Source of the DNA: Trichobilharzia szidati
Lineage: Eukaryota > Platyhelminthes > Trematoda > Strigeidida > Schistosomatidae
NCBI GenBank assembly: GCA_944472155.2
Contig: OX235279.1
Span: forward strand, 158,060,199 to 158,124,198
Direction: 5' to 3'
Length of the DNA stretch: 64,000 bases
Shown here: in pieces, positions 21,933-32,539 of the stretch
Layout: each line of letters starts with the position of its first letter
Position numbering within the stretch: the stretch's first letter is position 1
Notes under the pieces: generated by a model
The model's input: the letters and a program-made list of their open reading frames with translations, nothing else
The model's database searches: none
What the model was told of the DNA's origin: nothing
Position numbers and translations under genes: made by a program

Positions 21933-22701
21933 CTAGTCTGTAGCTATCTGAATAACACGCTTATCGAACTTATCAGCGTTATCCGAAATGGTCATTTGCA
22001 AAGCGAACGTCACGCAACTAGGTGAAGAAGTTGCTCCAAAAATATGAACTTTGATTCTGTAAACTACTGGTTGCGTTTTCATGTCACCCCCAAACCACCG
22101 TAGGAATATAAGAGCGTTTCTGTCATGTGTGGGAATAATCACTTGATCAAACACGGCTTCTTTATCTGGCTACTGGTCGCTACTGAAATCTGATAAAGAC
22201 GTCCACCAAACTTTTTGCCAGCTCCGGGCCAGAACATAGATTTTTATTCAGAGATGTTCCTACATACTCTGACACACAGTCGAACACTATCTTCAATTTA
22301 TTCGGCTTCTTTGAGTGGGATACTGGGTGGCGTGGCAAGTATCAAACTTGTCCACTAACAAGATCCTCCTCGATCATTTCAGTAAAATCCCTTTCAATAT
22401 ACTGCGATATTAAGTTAGTATACTTTTTGTGCAAGGCTGAGTCTTGAGACAGGCATTTCCTCAGGGATTTCAATCTACTGGTTGCCATTTTTCCATCATT
22501 GAGTAGTCCTCTTTGTCTACGCCATGGAAGTTCTCTTTGATAAGGTTCATCTAACAGACGTATGGATTCAGACATGATACTGAGAGCTCTACCATCTTCG
22601 ACACATATGAGCACATAACTACTCCCATCGTCGAACTCATTCTTATAAAACTGTTCTAACACCACCTCAGTTGTTTCTGCAGATAAGGTATAATTCACCA
22701 T
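21933..22701 (-). pseudogene. BEL/Pao reverse transcriptase fragments
   Basis: The frame at 22701-22342 carries the lead-in to RT typical of BEL/Pao: LPWRRQRGLLNDGKMATSRL, then LHKKYTNLISQYIERDF. The frame at 22154-21933 carries MFDQVIIPTHDRNALIFLRW and VHIFGATSSPSCV, the conserved block after the catalytic region. The intervening part, including the YVDD motif, is not in an open frame. Confidence 0.85.
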
Positions 22702-22749
22702 ATTAGATTCTAAAAAGACCTTATTGCATGGTCCCAGTAATGTCCAACG

Positions 22750-23300
22750 CTAGGGAGTTTTTATGGCACAAGTTTCATTAGCTCCATCGAACCTTTTATC
22801 AGTCGCTACATGTAGCTTTGACAAGTTACACCCAATGAGCATCTTAATCTCTTCACTCCTAACATCCGGCAAAACTATGCCATGTAAGTGGCTCCACGAA
22901 GACACCTCGCCTGTTGGCGGTGCAAATCTACGCACCTGGGGAGATTCCCTTACTGTCCATGCCTTTGAAACAGTAACCCATGTAGAGGATTCCAGCGCAG
23001 AAACCTTCAGTTGTACCTGCCCATAGCATAAAGTAGATTGTGAGCCCACTGTCTTGAGAGAAAATGTGCAAATTGTTCCTTCTAAACCTAGTTCTCCCTA
23101 AGATTCTCTGCGATAAGCGTTGCATCTGACCCACTATCCAAAAATGCACAGGTTTTAACAACCTTATCGTTATATCTAGTGCGTCGGTGGCATAGTGGTT
23201 AGGAGGCTCGCCGACCATGTATATGGTCCGGGGTTCAATCCCCTGCCGACGCACTCCTTTACCTCACTAGGCCAGAAATATAAGCTGGCATGAGGCTGGC
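22750..23300 (-). pseudogene. BEL/Pao aspartic protease, interrupted by SINE
   Basis: Upstream of RT on the minus strand is VVKTCAFLDSGSDATLIAEN (about 23165-23105), with the DSGS active-site motif of the retropepsin-like BEL/Pao protease. A frameshift later it continues through SSWSHLHGIVLPDVRSEEIK. The SINE A1 insertion lies just upstream of the active site, near codons for YNDK. Confidence 0.8.
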
Positions 23301-23382
23301 AACCCCATCCTGTAAAATAAGCAGAAACTTCAAGCCACTAGCTTGAAGCCCTATGTTCCACTGGGGAACGTGAAGGAAAAAA
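23180..23382 (+). mobile_element. tRNA-derived SINE, type A1, with 14-bp target duplication
   Basis: The head at 23181-23253 folds like a tRNA. A perfect 7-bp acceptor stem pairs GCGTCGG (23181-23187) with CCGACGC (23246-23252). The A box is GGCATAGTGGTTAGG and the T arm CGGGGTTCAATCCCCTG. The tail (23254-23382) ends in TGAAGCCCTATGTTCCACT (23344-23362) and a G/A-rich terminus. Direct repeats ATCGTTATATCTAG at 23166-23179 and 23383-23396 flank it exactly. This is a complete, fairly young insertion into the BEL protease. Confidence 0.92.
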
Positions 23383-23824
23383 ATCGTTATATCTAGCTAG
23401 AACGGGCACTATAGCGAACGCCACCTCACTTGACATAGTCTTACACAAGTTTATATCACTACGCTGTTGAGAGTGGATGTGCACATCGCTTCTTGTGTCA
23501 TCGGATAATACTTGTCTTCTGTGCAGTAATGTGTGGTGTCTCCAACCACAACCTTAAGTCGTACAGGATCTTCGAGACCAGGAATTCTTTACTTTATGGT
23601 TAGCCTTTGAACGAACTTTACATGGTTTTCTCTTGGAAACGAAATCTTAACGTCCATTGGGGTCTTTGCCTTTCAACTGCAAGTATTAGTCTAGAAAATT
23701 TTCTCCTGAACCTAACATACTAGGTGGAATGAATATACGCGAATCCTTCTTAGGACCATTAGTCGGGTTTTCAACATTATTGTCTGAAAGCTAGGTAGAA
23801 AGCACTCGATATCTAGAGTCAGGA

Positions 23825-24058
23825 TTAGGCTCTATTGTTTCTTCCGGTGTAATGCCCACTGATCAGCAGTCCATACCTAGTGTTAGCGATATCTGACTGT
23901 TCTTTGACAATTAGACTTAAGTCAGCAAACGATGGTTCACGACCGCTCTTTACGATGTTGCAAGCGACTTTTACCCACTCCCTGTGAGAATGTACAGGGG
24001 GTTTCAGGAATAGGTGTTCAGTAGTCTTGCTAGAATCCAAATCTGAAATATAATTCAT
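23825..24058 (-). pseudogene. BEL/Pao gag-like fragment
   Basis: The 77-residue frame includes LHSHREWVKVAC-like PVHSHREWVKVACNIVKSGR and EPSFADLSLIVKEQSDIAN. This resembles the gag region of BEL/Pao polyproteins just before the zinc-knuckle and protease. It lies in the right order upstream of the protease. Confidence 0.6.
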
Positions 24059-25291
24059 TTGCTGAAGCTTTAACTTGCATCTTGTGGGGAAACTTTCTCA
24101 ATAGAGCCACGTCGTTGCCCCTTACATTGGAAAAATACAGAGGCTTATCTATGAAAGTTCGAGCCACGATATACTTTTGCCCGAATGCTTCCTGTAGCAA
24201 TCCTAAGGCTTTACATTATCTTACCTCCTACTCTTACAGAAAACGGTGCTTGACAACACCTTTTGCCCCTTCCCCCGTCACAATACTGAATCAAGTAACT
24301 TAATTCAGCCTGGTATTCCATCATTGTATAACCAGTCCTCAAAACTCCTTATAAAATTCCAATAATTTATAGAGTTGACATCAAACTCAATTATCTCTGT
24401 TTTAGGCATATCCAGAAACTTAGACGTGGTTCTGGCGAATTCATGATTACGAAATATACCAACTGCAGGAGAAGTGGAAGTTATATTAAGCGACTTCTTA
24501 TAATCGAAACATTCACGGCCGTAATCTTTCTAACTCGATTTCCTGTTCGATTTGGACAATGCTTATTTTAACTAGTCCTAACTCTGTCTCACAGTTTAAT
24601 TTATACTCATTAATTCTAGTCACATCAGATTCATCACTCCCTACTGATTGTGGAGATAACCTTGGCATAGGACTGCACTATTCATCTGATGACATACTGT
24701 TCGAAGCTTTGTAGGATTAAATTCTGCTTACAGACTCTATTATTATTATTCTCTTGGGTTCTAAGTGGAACATAGGGCTTCAGTGACACATCTCCCCTTC
24801 GTTCTATTTTCTGCAGTCATATTCATCTAGGTTCATGACTGATCATAATATTTCATCTCCACCTCACACCATCTTCTCCATGTCACCCCCGTACTGACGA
24901 CTTAATCGTCGCTTCCCATTGGTGTTCCACCCGAGCTATGGCCTAGTAAGCGATGTCATCTCCATTTTCTCCTACATATTTTTTAGAGATCAGCTCTTGT
25001 TTGGTTTGCTGCCAGCCAGAGTTTCTTGTCACTGACTCTTTCCAGCAGGCCATTTGATCTTTAGTATGGGGCTAGAGAAGGCACCTGTTGGTAAAAGTCC
25101 GCAACTTGTTGGATCTCATTCTCGTGATACACCGTCCAAGTTTCCGACCCGTATATAAGAACTGACTTACATCACGTGAGTGTTAAGAATCCGAACCTTG
25201 TTCCTTACGCTGAGTGTAGAAAATTTCCAAACTGGTAACAGGTTGGTGAAAGTGTACATTGCCTTTCCGATTCTGACTGGCGTTGACACCT

Positions 25292-25507
25292 TCATCCATT
25301 CCGCTGACCCGACATTTCAACTGTGATTCCTAGATAAGTGAAGGAAGTATCATCTCTTAAATCTCTCCTGTTAACGGTGATTGATGCCGATTTTTGTTGC
25401 TGTTGGTTGGCAATCTTCATCACCTCCGTCTTCTCTATGTTCACCTGGAGTCCTGTCTTCTGCGGTTGCTTCTTCAGCAAGCTTTTTTTGTTATAGCTTG
25501 ATTCCAC
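25292..25507 (-). pseudogene. RTE-A C-terminal coding block
   Basis: The frame encodes TGLQVNIEKTEVMKIANQQQ and SFTYLGITVEM, the conserved post-YADD region of RTE-type RTs (NxxKTE and YLG motifs). The homologous region occurs in the copies at 8600-8800 (+) and 16860-16980 (-). Confidence 0.85.
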
Positions 25508-25667
25508 ACCGTATTTTTTGGTACAGGTATGGAATTTTCAGCATGTGATATCGGCAGCCCAAATTTTGCAGGCCGACCATGGATATCAGGTGTGCGTCGG
25601 CAGGGGATCGAACCCCGGACCATTTGCATGATCGGCGAGAGTCATAACCGCTGGGCCACCGACGCAC
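25498..25667 (-). mobile_element. tRNA-derived SINE, type A2
   Basis: The head (25667 downwards) is nearly the same tRNA-like sequence as SINE A1 (GCGTCGGTGG... GGGGTTCGATCCCC ...CCGACGC). The tail instead continues ACACCTGATATCCATGG and ends in ATGCTGAAAATTCCATACC...TGTGGAATCA. It is inserted in the RTE-A coding region. A matching copy is at 3335-3501. Confidence 0.85.
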
Positions 25668-25858
25668 AAGTTTGTTGGTTTTCGCCTACAAGTTTTCGAG
25701 TTTGTGTGACGTTAGACATAAATCATCTGTGAAAGCATTATCTTTTAGAGTCTTCTCATCGATGGTCCAGCATAATCCTGTCACCTCGCTCCTTACTCTG
25801 ACGCATAATCCAGTCCACCACAATTAAGAATAGCATCGATGATGATAAGCAGGCTGCC

Positions 25859-27400
25859 TTGCCTTACTCCTGTATGCGCTGTCCTTCTACTTTAACTACT
25901 TCTAATGTTATCTATCATGTAGCTGAAAACTTTCATGTCTTTAATACTCTCGATGTTCTAAAATGTCTTAAAACGCTCAAGCCCTCACGTAGCCTTGGTC
26001 CTGATGGTATACCTGCCTATGTTCTAAAACAATGTGCAGATGTGTTGTGTTCTCCACTAACCAACATCCTAAATGCTTCTTTCTCCAAAAATATCGTACC
26101 TGATGCATGGAAAGACATCAAAATTGTCCCTGTCCCTAAACCTGGAAACGGCAAGAACGTAAAGTTCAGACCCATTGCCATCACTTCCCCGTTCCTAAAG
26201 CTTATGGAAAAACTAATACTTCTTAAACTTGAACCCTCCCTTAAAAGCTTCGAAGACCCCAAACAATTTGCCTATAGACAGGGTAGGAGTACATTAGACG
26301 CTGCAGCTGTCTTACACAACAACATCGTCTCATCATTAGATAAAGGTGCCAAATACGTCCGCTGCACGTTTCTTGACTTCACTTCTGCTTTCGACTGTGT
26401 TCCTAGATGTCTCCTGCTAAATAAGCTCTCTTTGACGAAAACTGAGTCCTGGGTCACTAACTGGTTGCATTCCTACTTCTCTAACAGAATGCAGTACACC
26501 GTATACAAAGGTTAATCATCCTCTGCTGTACTCACTGAAACCGGAGTCCCCCAAGGCGCTGTACTCTCCCCACTTCTCTTGTCTTTCTTTCTACATGACT
26601 TACCATCTTCAAATGACATTAATTTTGTCAAATACGCTGACGATCTGTCTGTATCTTTGCCTGTCAAATGTCAAAGCGACTGCTCTAAACTTAATGGCTT
26701 TCTGTCAGAAATCAGGCAGTGGTCCAAGGAAAATGGTCTTACTCTAAACCCCTCCAAATGCCAAACGGTCAATTTCACCTTTAGGCATAAATCCCACCTA
26801 AACAAACTGCTTGGCTCTCATGAGGTATGCAATATAGACGGCACTGAAATAGAAACTAAATCGGAAATTAAATACCTAGGTGTCATTCTATCTGCTGATC
26901 TCTCCTGGTCGTCTCATATCTTAGCAATTTCTAAGAAAATATTCCGTCTTACCTTCTACATTAAGAAGTTAAAACATTCTGGTATTACCCAACCCTTACT
27001 CCTACAATTCGTTAATTCTCGCATTCTGCCTATTATTCTCTATTGTTCCCCCTTAGTTTTTCCCGGGCTACTGAAGAAAGGCTATAACATATTACGCAGG
27101 ATGTTAAATGTTGTCAGCAGGGTAAGCAACGTGCCACTTAACCAGCTTGTTAATATTCTGGTTGACAGGCACATAGACTCATGTGAAAAATGGGCCAAAT
27201 CTATTTTATCTAACTCACACCACCCTCTTCACTCACAACTCTGCCCTTGCATCTCATCAGGTAAAACCAGAAGCCAATATAGAAAACTATATGCTCGCAC
27301 CAGCAAGTACAAAAGCTCAACCATACCCTACTTAGCTCGTGTTCTGTGTGATAAAGAAAGCATTAGGCGTGACACCTATAATTCATTAAATAGTCAGTAG
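25859..27400 (+). pseudogene. CR1-like reverse transcriptase with a single in-frame stop
   Basis: One continuous frame runs from the junction to the stop at 27398-27400, broken only by TAA at 26513-26515. RT motifs appear in order: LGPDGIPAYVLKQC, FRPIAITSPFLKLMEKLI, FAYRQGRSTLDAA, FLDFTSAFDCVP, GVPQGAVLSP (just after the stop), the catalytic KYADDLSVS (near 26630-26655), LNPSKCQTVNF and KYLGVILSADLSW. A conserved C-terminal block, GITQPLLLQFVNSRILP, follows. Codons upstream of about 25880 are read-in RTE sequence. Confidence 0.93.
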
Positions 27401-27770
27401 TACAACTGGATCTCGTCTTTCCAACCCACATCATCAATAGGTACAACATTTTCTTCCTTTCTTTTCCTTTTCTCTCTCTCTCTTTTTTCTTTTATTCCGT
27501 TATGTGCTGCTTTGTCTCTTTCTCTCGCTTACGCCAGTTAATAAGACAGCTCCCACTTTTCTAACACCTTCAAACACTGTTTCAGCTTTACCTTTGCTAC
27601 TGACATGCCAATGTATTGTTGTAATAATGAACTGTGGTTTCCTCAATCTATGTAGAATTCTATTTATTGATAATGTACTAACTGGATGCAATACTGTAGT
27701 AAAAATGCTGAGAATTCCATTCTGTATCACAAATACTGTTTTGGAATAAAGCATATTATTATTATTATGC
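25873..27770 (+). mobile_element. CR1/Jockey-like LINE (SR1/Perere-like), 5'-truncated, young
   Basis: It is inserted into RTE-A in the opposite orientation, with RTE sequence resuming on both sides. The left junction falls near 25873 and the right at 27770, where a short TATGC (25873-25877 and 27766-27770) may be the target duplication. It contains an almost complete RT, a 3' UTR of about 360 bp and an (ATT)n tail (27757-27768). It lacks the endonuclease, so it is 5'-truncated. Related copies are at 5471-7434 and 48485-48850. Confidence 0.9.
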
Positions 27771-27897
27771 ACTTCGGACGCCGTTGTGGATCACCTGACA
27801 GGTAGCACTGTCATATAACCAACTGTTTAATGAGCTTGGTGAAGACTTGAGCAATGCACGCCGTAGAGCAGAAATAGTTTACGAATTACTTTACGGT

Positions 27898-28556
27898 CTA
27901 CGCTGTCCGTCGAAGGTCTTTTCGGAGTAAATGAAGCTGAGGTAGAGAAAGGTTTGTCTGCCATTCTATGCTTTGTTCGATTACGATGCGTAGAGTTGCA
28001 ATTTGATCAGCACCTAATTTGCCTTTCCTGAATCCAGCTTGTTCTGGGCGGAGTTCTGCATCCAGTACATCTTTTATTCTCCTCAGGGTGATGCGACTTG
28101 ATATTTTATTTTGTGTGGACAGGAGCACTATTCCACGCCTGTTCTTGCAAAGTGAGACCTAAGTCATCCTTCTTTGACAGCTTGACAATGTAGCCAGCCT
28201 TTCTTCCAATCGGTAAATACATTTTCTTCCTTTCAAACCTTTCACAATAATGGCGTGTACGCATCTGTCGCAGTCTTTGGGTCTGTTTTCAGTGCTTCGG
28301 GGTGAGGAATTCCGTCTGGCCCTGCTGCCTTTCTGCCAGATTTCAGTAGCTTGATCGCATTCGGGATTTCCGATTTCGTTGGAGGAGTGGTGTCCACTGG
28401 CAGGCAGTTCTGTGCATGCTGTTGGTGGTGGTGCATTTCTGGGCGAGTTGCAAGTGATGGTCGATTCAAGAGTCCCTTGAATTGATCAACCCATTGTTTC
28501 ATTTGTTTCTTCTTCTTGGTAATCAGGTTCACATGAGCACCGTTTATTGGTTTCAT
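27898..28556 (-). pseudogene. RTE-A reverse transcriptase, N-terminal and central blocks
   Basis: The frame at 28556-28242 carries VDQFKGLLNRPS, SEIPNAIKLLKSGRKAAGPD and GIPHPEALK. The frame at 28128-27898 carries a decayed core with RPEQAGFRKGKLGADQIATL (normally followed by the catalytic domain). The catalytic YADD region falls near the CR1-like insertion. Confidence 0.88.
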
Positions 28557-29539
28557 TATCTGGGTTGATCTCTTCCTGGATAGCGATCAGCCTGGTTATC
28601 TGATATAATGCCCTTAGGTCTCTTTTACCTGCAGCCTGCCTGCCTGTTCTGCTTCAGGTGCCAATCAGTGTGTCGTAGAATTGTCTTTTGTCTCTCCTGG
28701 CACTCTTCTTCACTTTCTTCCTTATTCAGTGCAGTGTACATTGTTGTGAACTCAGCTTCTCCTTCTGTTGTCCATCTTTGCATTGGGTTATCTTCTCTTT
28801 CACCATCCTCCTTCTAGTAGCTTCCAGGTATCCGTTGTGAGCCATTCCTTGTCTTTTCTCTTCTTTCTTCCTAGAACAGTTGTACACGTTTCCTTAAACA
28901 TCACCTTCAGAGAGTTACGATGTTCTTCCACTCAGGTTTCCTCGGTGATAACACATAGTGTCTTTGAGTTTACTCTGATCAGATCTGTAGTAAACGCATC
29001 GGTTGTTTTTCTCCTTCAATTTCTGAGTGTTGAACTTGAATTACAGTGACCTGTCTCCAGTTGTTCTGAAGGATTTCAGCTCCACCTTGAAGGTTCCTAG
29101 AACTATATGATGGTCAGAGCCCACATCTGCTCCTCTTCTTAACTTTGTATCCAGCAGGCTACGTCTGCCTTTCTGTGAGCGACATTGAGATGAAATCTAT
29201 CTGGTTTGTGGTGTATCCGTCAGGCGAATTCCATGTTGCTTTGTGTATATCCTTGTGTTTGTACACTCTGCTTCCGATCACCAGATTACTAAAAGGGTAG
29301 AAGTCTACGAATAATTCTCCGTGCTCAATTCATTTCGCCAGATAAGAGCCTGTTGACTCATGATGGGTTCCCCTCCTGTATTATCGGACCCCAGTTCTGC
29401 TCGCATTCATATCGCCCATGAGGATTTAAATGTCACCAATCAGGATGTTGTCCGTTACTGTTTGTACTTGTCTGTCAAAATCTTCCTTTTCCTTTTGTTC
29501 TGCGTTGTTTGTAACATTGTGCTTAGCATTAGATAATTG

Positions 29540-29881
29540 TCACCTTCCTTCCTTCCTTTTAAGGTGAATCTTGCTGTCATAATCCTGTAGGATGAAATTG
29601 GTTCCCACTGCATCAGGGTTCTGGCTGCCACTGGTGACATCATAATATCCACTCACTGCTACAGTGTGCTCATAGATGACCAGACCAGAGTAGATTACTG
29701 ACTCTCCAGTTGACAGTTTTGACAGTTCACGTCCATTCCATCTGCTCTCACAGATACCCAGTACTTTTATATCATATCTTTGTATTTGTTTGTCAACCTC
29801 GGCGTCGTACATTGTACGCACATTCCTCGTCCATATTCTTATTCTTGGTTCCATCGAAAGAGAGATAAATAGAAGATACAT
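29540..29881 (-). pseudogene. RTE-A AP-type endonuclease, N-terminal part
   Basis: The frame gives RIWTRNVRTMYDAEVDKQI and IKVLGICESRWNG, equivalent to the NxRT and E(S/T)RW motifs of RTE endonucleases (the Glu is catalytic). It is frameshifted before the later catalytic residues. Confidence 0.88.
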
Positions 29882-30150
29882 CTCCTGGTTGGCTGACTAG
29901 CTTCCCGAAGACTTTCACCAGCCCGCTGTATCATTTTACCTCGCAATTTCGAGCGAAGACTGAGACTGTTATTTGAGTTTTTTGTATTTTTAATGTGTTT
30001 TTTGTGCGTTGAAGTTTGTTTACCAGTCTGATAGCTTTTGTAGCGTAGGGTTGCTAGACCCACCCCCAACCCTTCATGTTTGCCCGGGCTTGGGACCCAC
30101 TTGAAAAGTAGCAAGCTAGTTAACTAGGCGAGGTTATACAGACTTTAGTC

Positions 30151-30617
30151 CTCACTATCAGTACTGACGATACAGAGTCTATGCCTTGCTATAGTCAGAA
30201 CTCAGGTGACTTAACGGAAACTTTATTTGTTTCTAAAATATAGATGAAATAGTACAATTACACAATGGTAAAAATGCAAAGACTACTGTCCTTCAGGGAA
30301 GTACTAAGACGTAGCGAACACTACTGATGGGTGAAGCAAAATGGTTGGTGAATAAAATGTGCATACATATAAAAAGATAGAATGCAACACTCATCGAAGG
30401 TCAACCTGAAGCGATGGGAGTTGACATTAAGGTAACTAATAATCATATGATAGTCACGACAGACGAGGTCAGGTCATATTAATTGGTGATTTCATGATTA
30501 ACACTCCCAGCGAAATGACCACTTCCACTGCCCATATCCGGAACCTGCAAATTATCTGCTCTTTCCAACAAACATAAGCCTCCCATATCTCACACGTCAG
30601 CGCTCACACAACTAACC
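30151..30617. other. non-coding, no feature recognised
   Basis: No coding or repeat signal was found. The segment from about 30540 shows weak similarity to 18700-18780, upstream of repeat X. Confidence 0.35.
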
Positions 30618-31290
30618 AGATACACAAACTCATCGACAACTTCAAGCGGTGCACCACCTGTAAGAATGAGTGGAGGTACACGCTCCTGGAAACCTTTGCA
30701 TAGTGAAGTGCAACAGCAGCAGCATATCTTTTGTCACAATCTCCATATAGCACACACACACACAAAATTGGTAGGGAAGAAAAATGGTTAGTAGAACTGA
30801 CACTCCAAGAGGTCTGTGGCCAGAGGCTATAGATAAGTCTAGTCCTATAACATAGCAGCTTTTGCCTTCTATCTATAACTCCAAGTCAGTCTGAAGAATT
30901 ACGTTCAGCCAGATCATTTCGTAACTTATAATTGATTTTGTTTAGGACGTGCACAGTTGAACGAAGAATCCACGAAGTAGAATGAGATCGCATTATCCTC
31001 ACTGCAAATATTTTCGTTCCTCCCTTATTCAAAAATGTAAATTTTCTCCCCTAACTCAACCCTAACCTCAATCTGTCCGTAATGCCTCCCTAACTAGGCT
31101 ACCTTAACCCTAATCTTTGCCTAACCTAAAGCTAATTTTACTTTGCCGTCTGACTGTCAGTGTGCTCCAAGATCATTGGTATGCTGTGTTCACGGCATTC
31201 GGGTATCTCTAAGGTTTAACTTCATCCTATCTCCCTCTCACACCTTTCCGTTCATGATGGCTCCATTGGAATTTCTTTTTCGCTCCTACC
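30618..31290. repeat. repeat X followed by inverted Y
   Basis: 30618-30785 matches 18783-18940 directly (shared ACACAAACTCATCGACAACTTC). 30792-31275 matches the reverse complement of 18945-19425 closely. The order and orientation of Y relative to X is thus inverted compared with the other locus. The open frame at 31143-31373 is only the counterpart of the minus-strand frame at 18812-19072. Confidence 0.65.
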
Positions 31291-31399
31291 GTATCTACGA
31301 ACTATCAGCTATCGGAAAGAATCTTGCTGTGGATGGATACGCACCTATAGTTCATTTTAAAATATGGAAGTGAAAAAGAAACACATTGATCTGAACCTA

Positions 31400-32110
31400 A
31401 ATATAGTTGAATTTGCTTTTCATCTGTCTGGCGTAAAACAAGTGGGGAAGAATTATCGAGAAGAGAATTTAGGGTGCACTGAGAAGAACATTTCGTGTCA
31501 ACAGACTCATTCCATTTTACAATACGGTATGCTAGATTTTAAATAACTATCCTATAAAATTCATTAGGAAAATCAAAAGAGGTCAAAAGCAAAATAAAAT
31601 TAATGGTGAAAATTGTCATGATAACATAAATAAGAGGGAATATAAGGCATCTACTGTTATAACATATAAGAGGAGGACATCCGAAACCTTACGTAGAATT
31701 CTTAATAAAGCAGGAATTAGGGTGTCATTCGAACCTACAAGCCCACTTAGGTTGGACACGCCTTGCAGGCTAAAGAACCCGGTAGACCCAATCAAACAAA
31801 AGAACATAATTTAAAAAATACCTCACAATGGCTGTGAGGCCAACTACATAGGTCAAACTAGTTGATTGGGAGTAATGAGATTTTCATAACACAAGAATTT
31901 AGCTAGGGTTAGAATGACTTATCCCACGAAGATAAGTAATTTAGAAAAAAGCTGAGCATTCGCACTGCATGCATTAATACACAACCACACCATAGGGTAG
32001 GACAGAGTTAAAACTCTAAGAAGCAATATAGATTGATGGAAACTGAGAGAGGTTGATTACCGAATCTTCATTCATCGAGTCTACACCCAACACATGCAAT
32101 AGAAGTGACT
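31400..32110 (+). mobile_element. Penelope-like element C-terminal (GIY-YIG) fragment
   Basis: The frame near 31650-31880 reads through TSETLRRILNKAGIRVSF and, after one stop, IPHNGCEANYIGQTS. This is the NYIGQT motif of Penelope GIY-YIG domains. Further decayed sequence to about 32100 corresponds to the rest of the domain. It differs from the CxC-containing GIY-YIG at 21055, so it is a distinct subfamily. Confidence 0.7.
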
Positions 32111-32539
32111 CAACGCAAACACCAGAAATATGGAAGATATTATTACCAGTCAAATCAGAGGATAAAAAATAATGTTAAAATGTATTTGAATTCACATTGT
32201 AACATTCTAAAAAGTTATTTATTTTACTATAAAAACATCTTATTTCCCATCTTACTGACTAACAACACTCGTACTATTATATTTTATTGAAAACACTAAT
32301 ATTATTTCCGAATGTACTTAATCTCCCATTCTGTTTTATGCAAGTCTTATATTCATTGTGTTCAAATGTCTAAACAGTTTTTACTCATGTATATAAATGA
32401 AGCAAGAAAGTTGTGTGAGTACCTTTATATGATTATCAATAGGGATAAGTTGTGCTCGAAACCGGGTCATCCGTAAATATTACTCTATAACACTGCATGA
32501 CTTTGTCAAAATAAAATTTTTATCCACAAGGGGATTATA

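Larger units (their letters stand above)
19440..24600 (-). mobile_element. BEL/Pao-type LTR retrotransposon, decayed (Sinbad-like)
   Basis: Reading leftwards on the minus strand, the domains follow the standard BEL/Pao order: gag-like region (24058-23825), aspartic protease (about 23170-22750), RT (22701-21933), and the RNase H/integrase region (20870-19440). All are broken by stops and frameshifts. Two insertions split it: a SINE at 23180-23382 inside the protease, and a Penelope-like 3' end at about 20900-21895 after the RT. Repeat R2 lies within the integrase region. LTRs were not delimited. Confidence 0.85.
24738..30150 (-). mobile_element. RTE-A LINE (SR2-like), near full length, split by two insertions
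   Basis: From 30150 down to 24738 the minus strand shows a 5' leader (30150-29890), an AP-type endonuclease start (29881-29540), a middle region, an RT N-terminal block (28556-28242), an RT thumb-side block (28128-27898), and a C-terminal block (25507-25292). The 3' end carries the TGAAGCCCTATGTTCCACT block (24782-24764) and an (AAT)n-type tail (TATTATTATTATT at 24741-24753). A CR1-like LINE (25873-27770) and a SINE (25498-25667) interrupt it. Without these it would be about 3.3 kb, the usual RTE length. The reading frame has several frameshifts. Confidence 0.88.

Noticed and set aside
23181..23253. Candidate functional tRNA gene (full cloverleaf-like head)
   Set aside because: It is followed by a SINE tail, flanked by a target duplication and repeated at 3335-3501 and 25498-25667 with the same head; the anticodon loop is not canonical.
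28608..29049. Ser- and Phe-rich + strand open frames
   Set aside because: Antisense shadows of the RTE-A coding strand.
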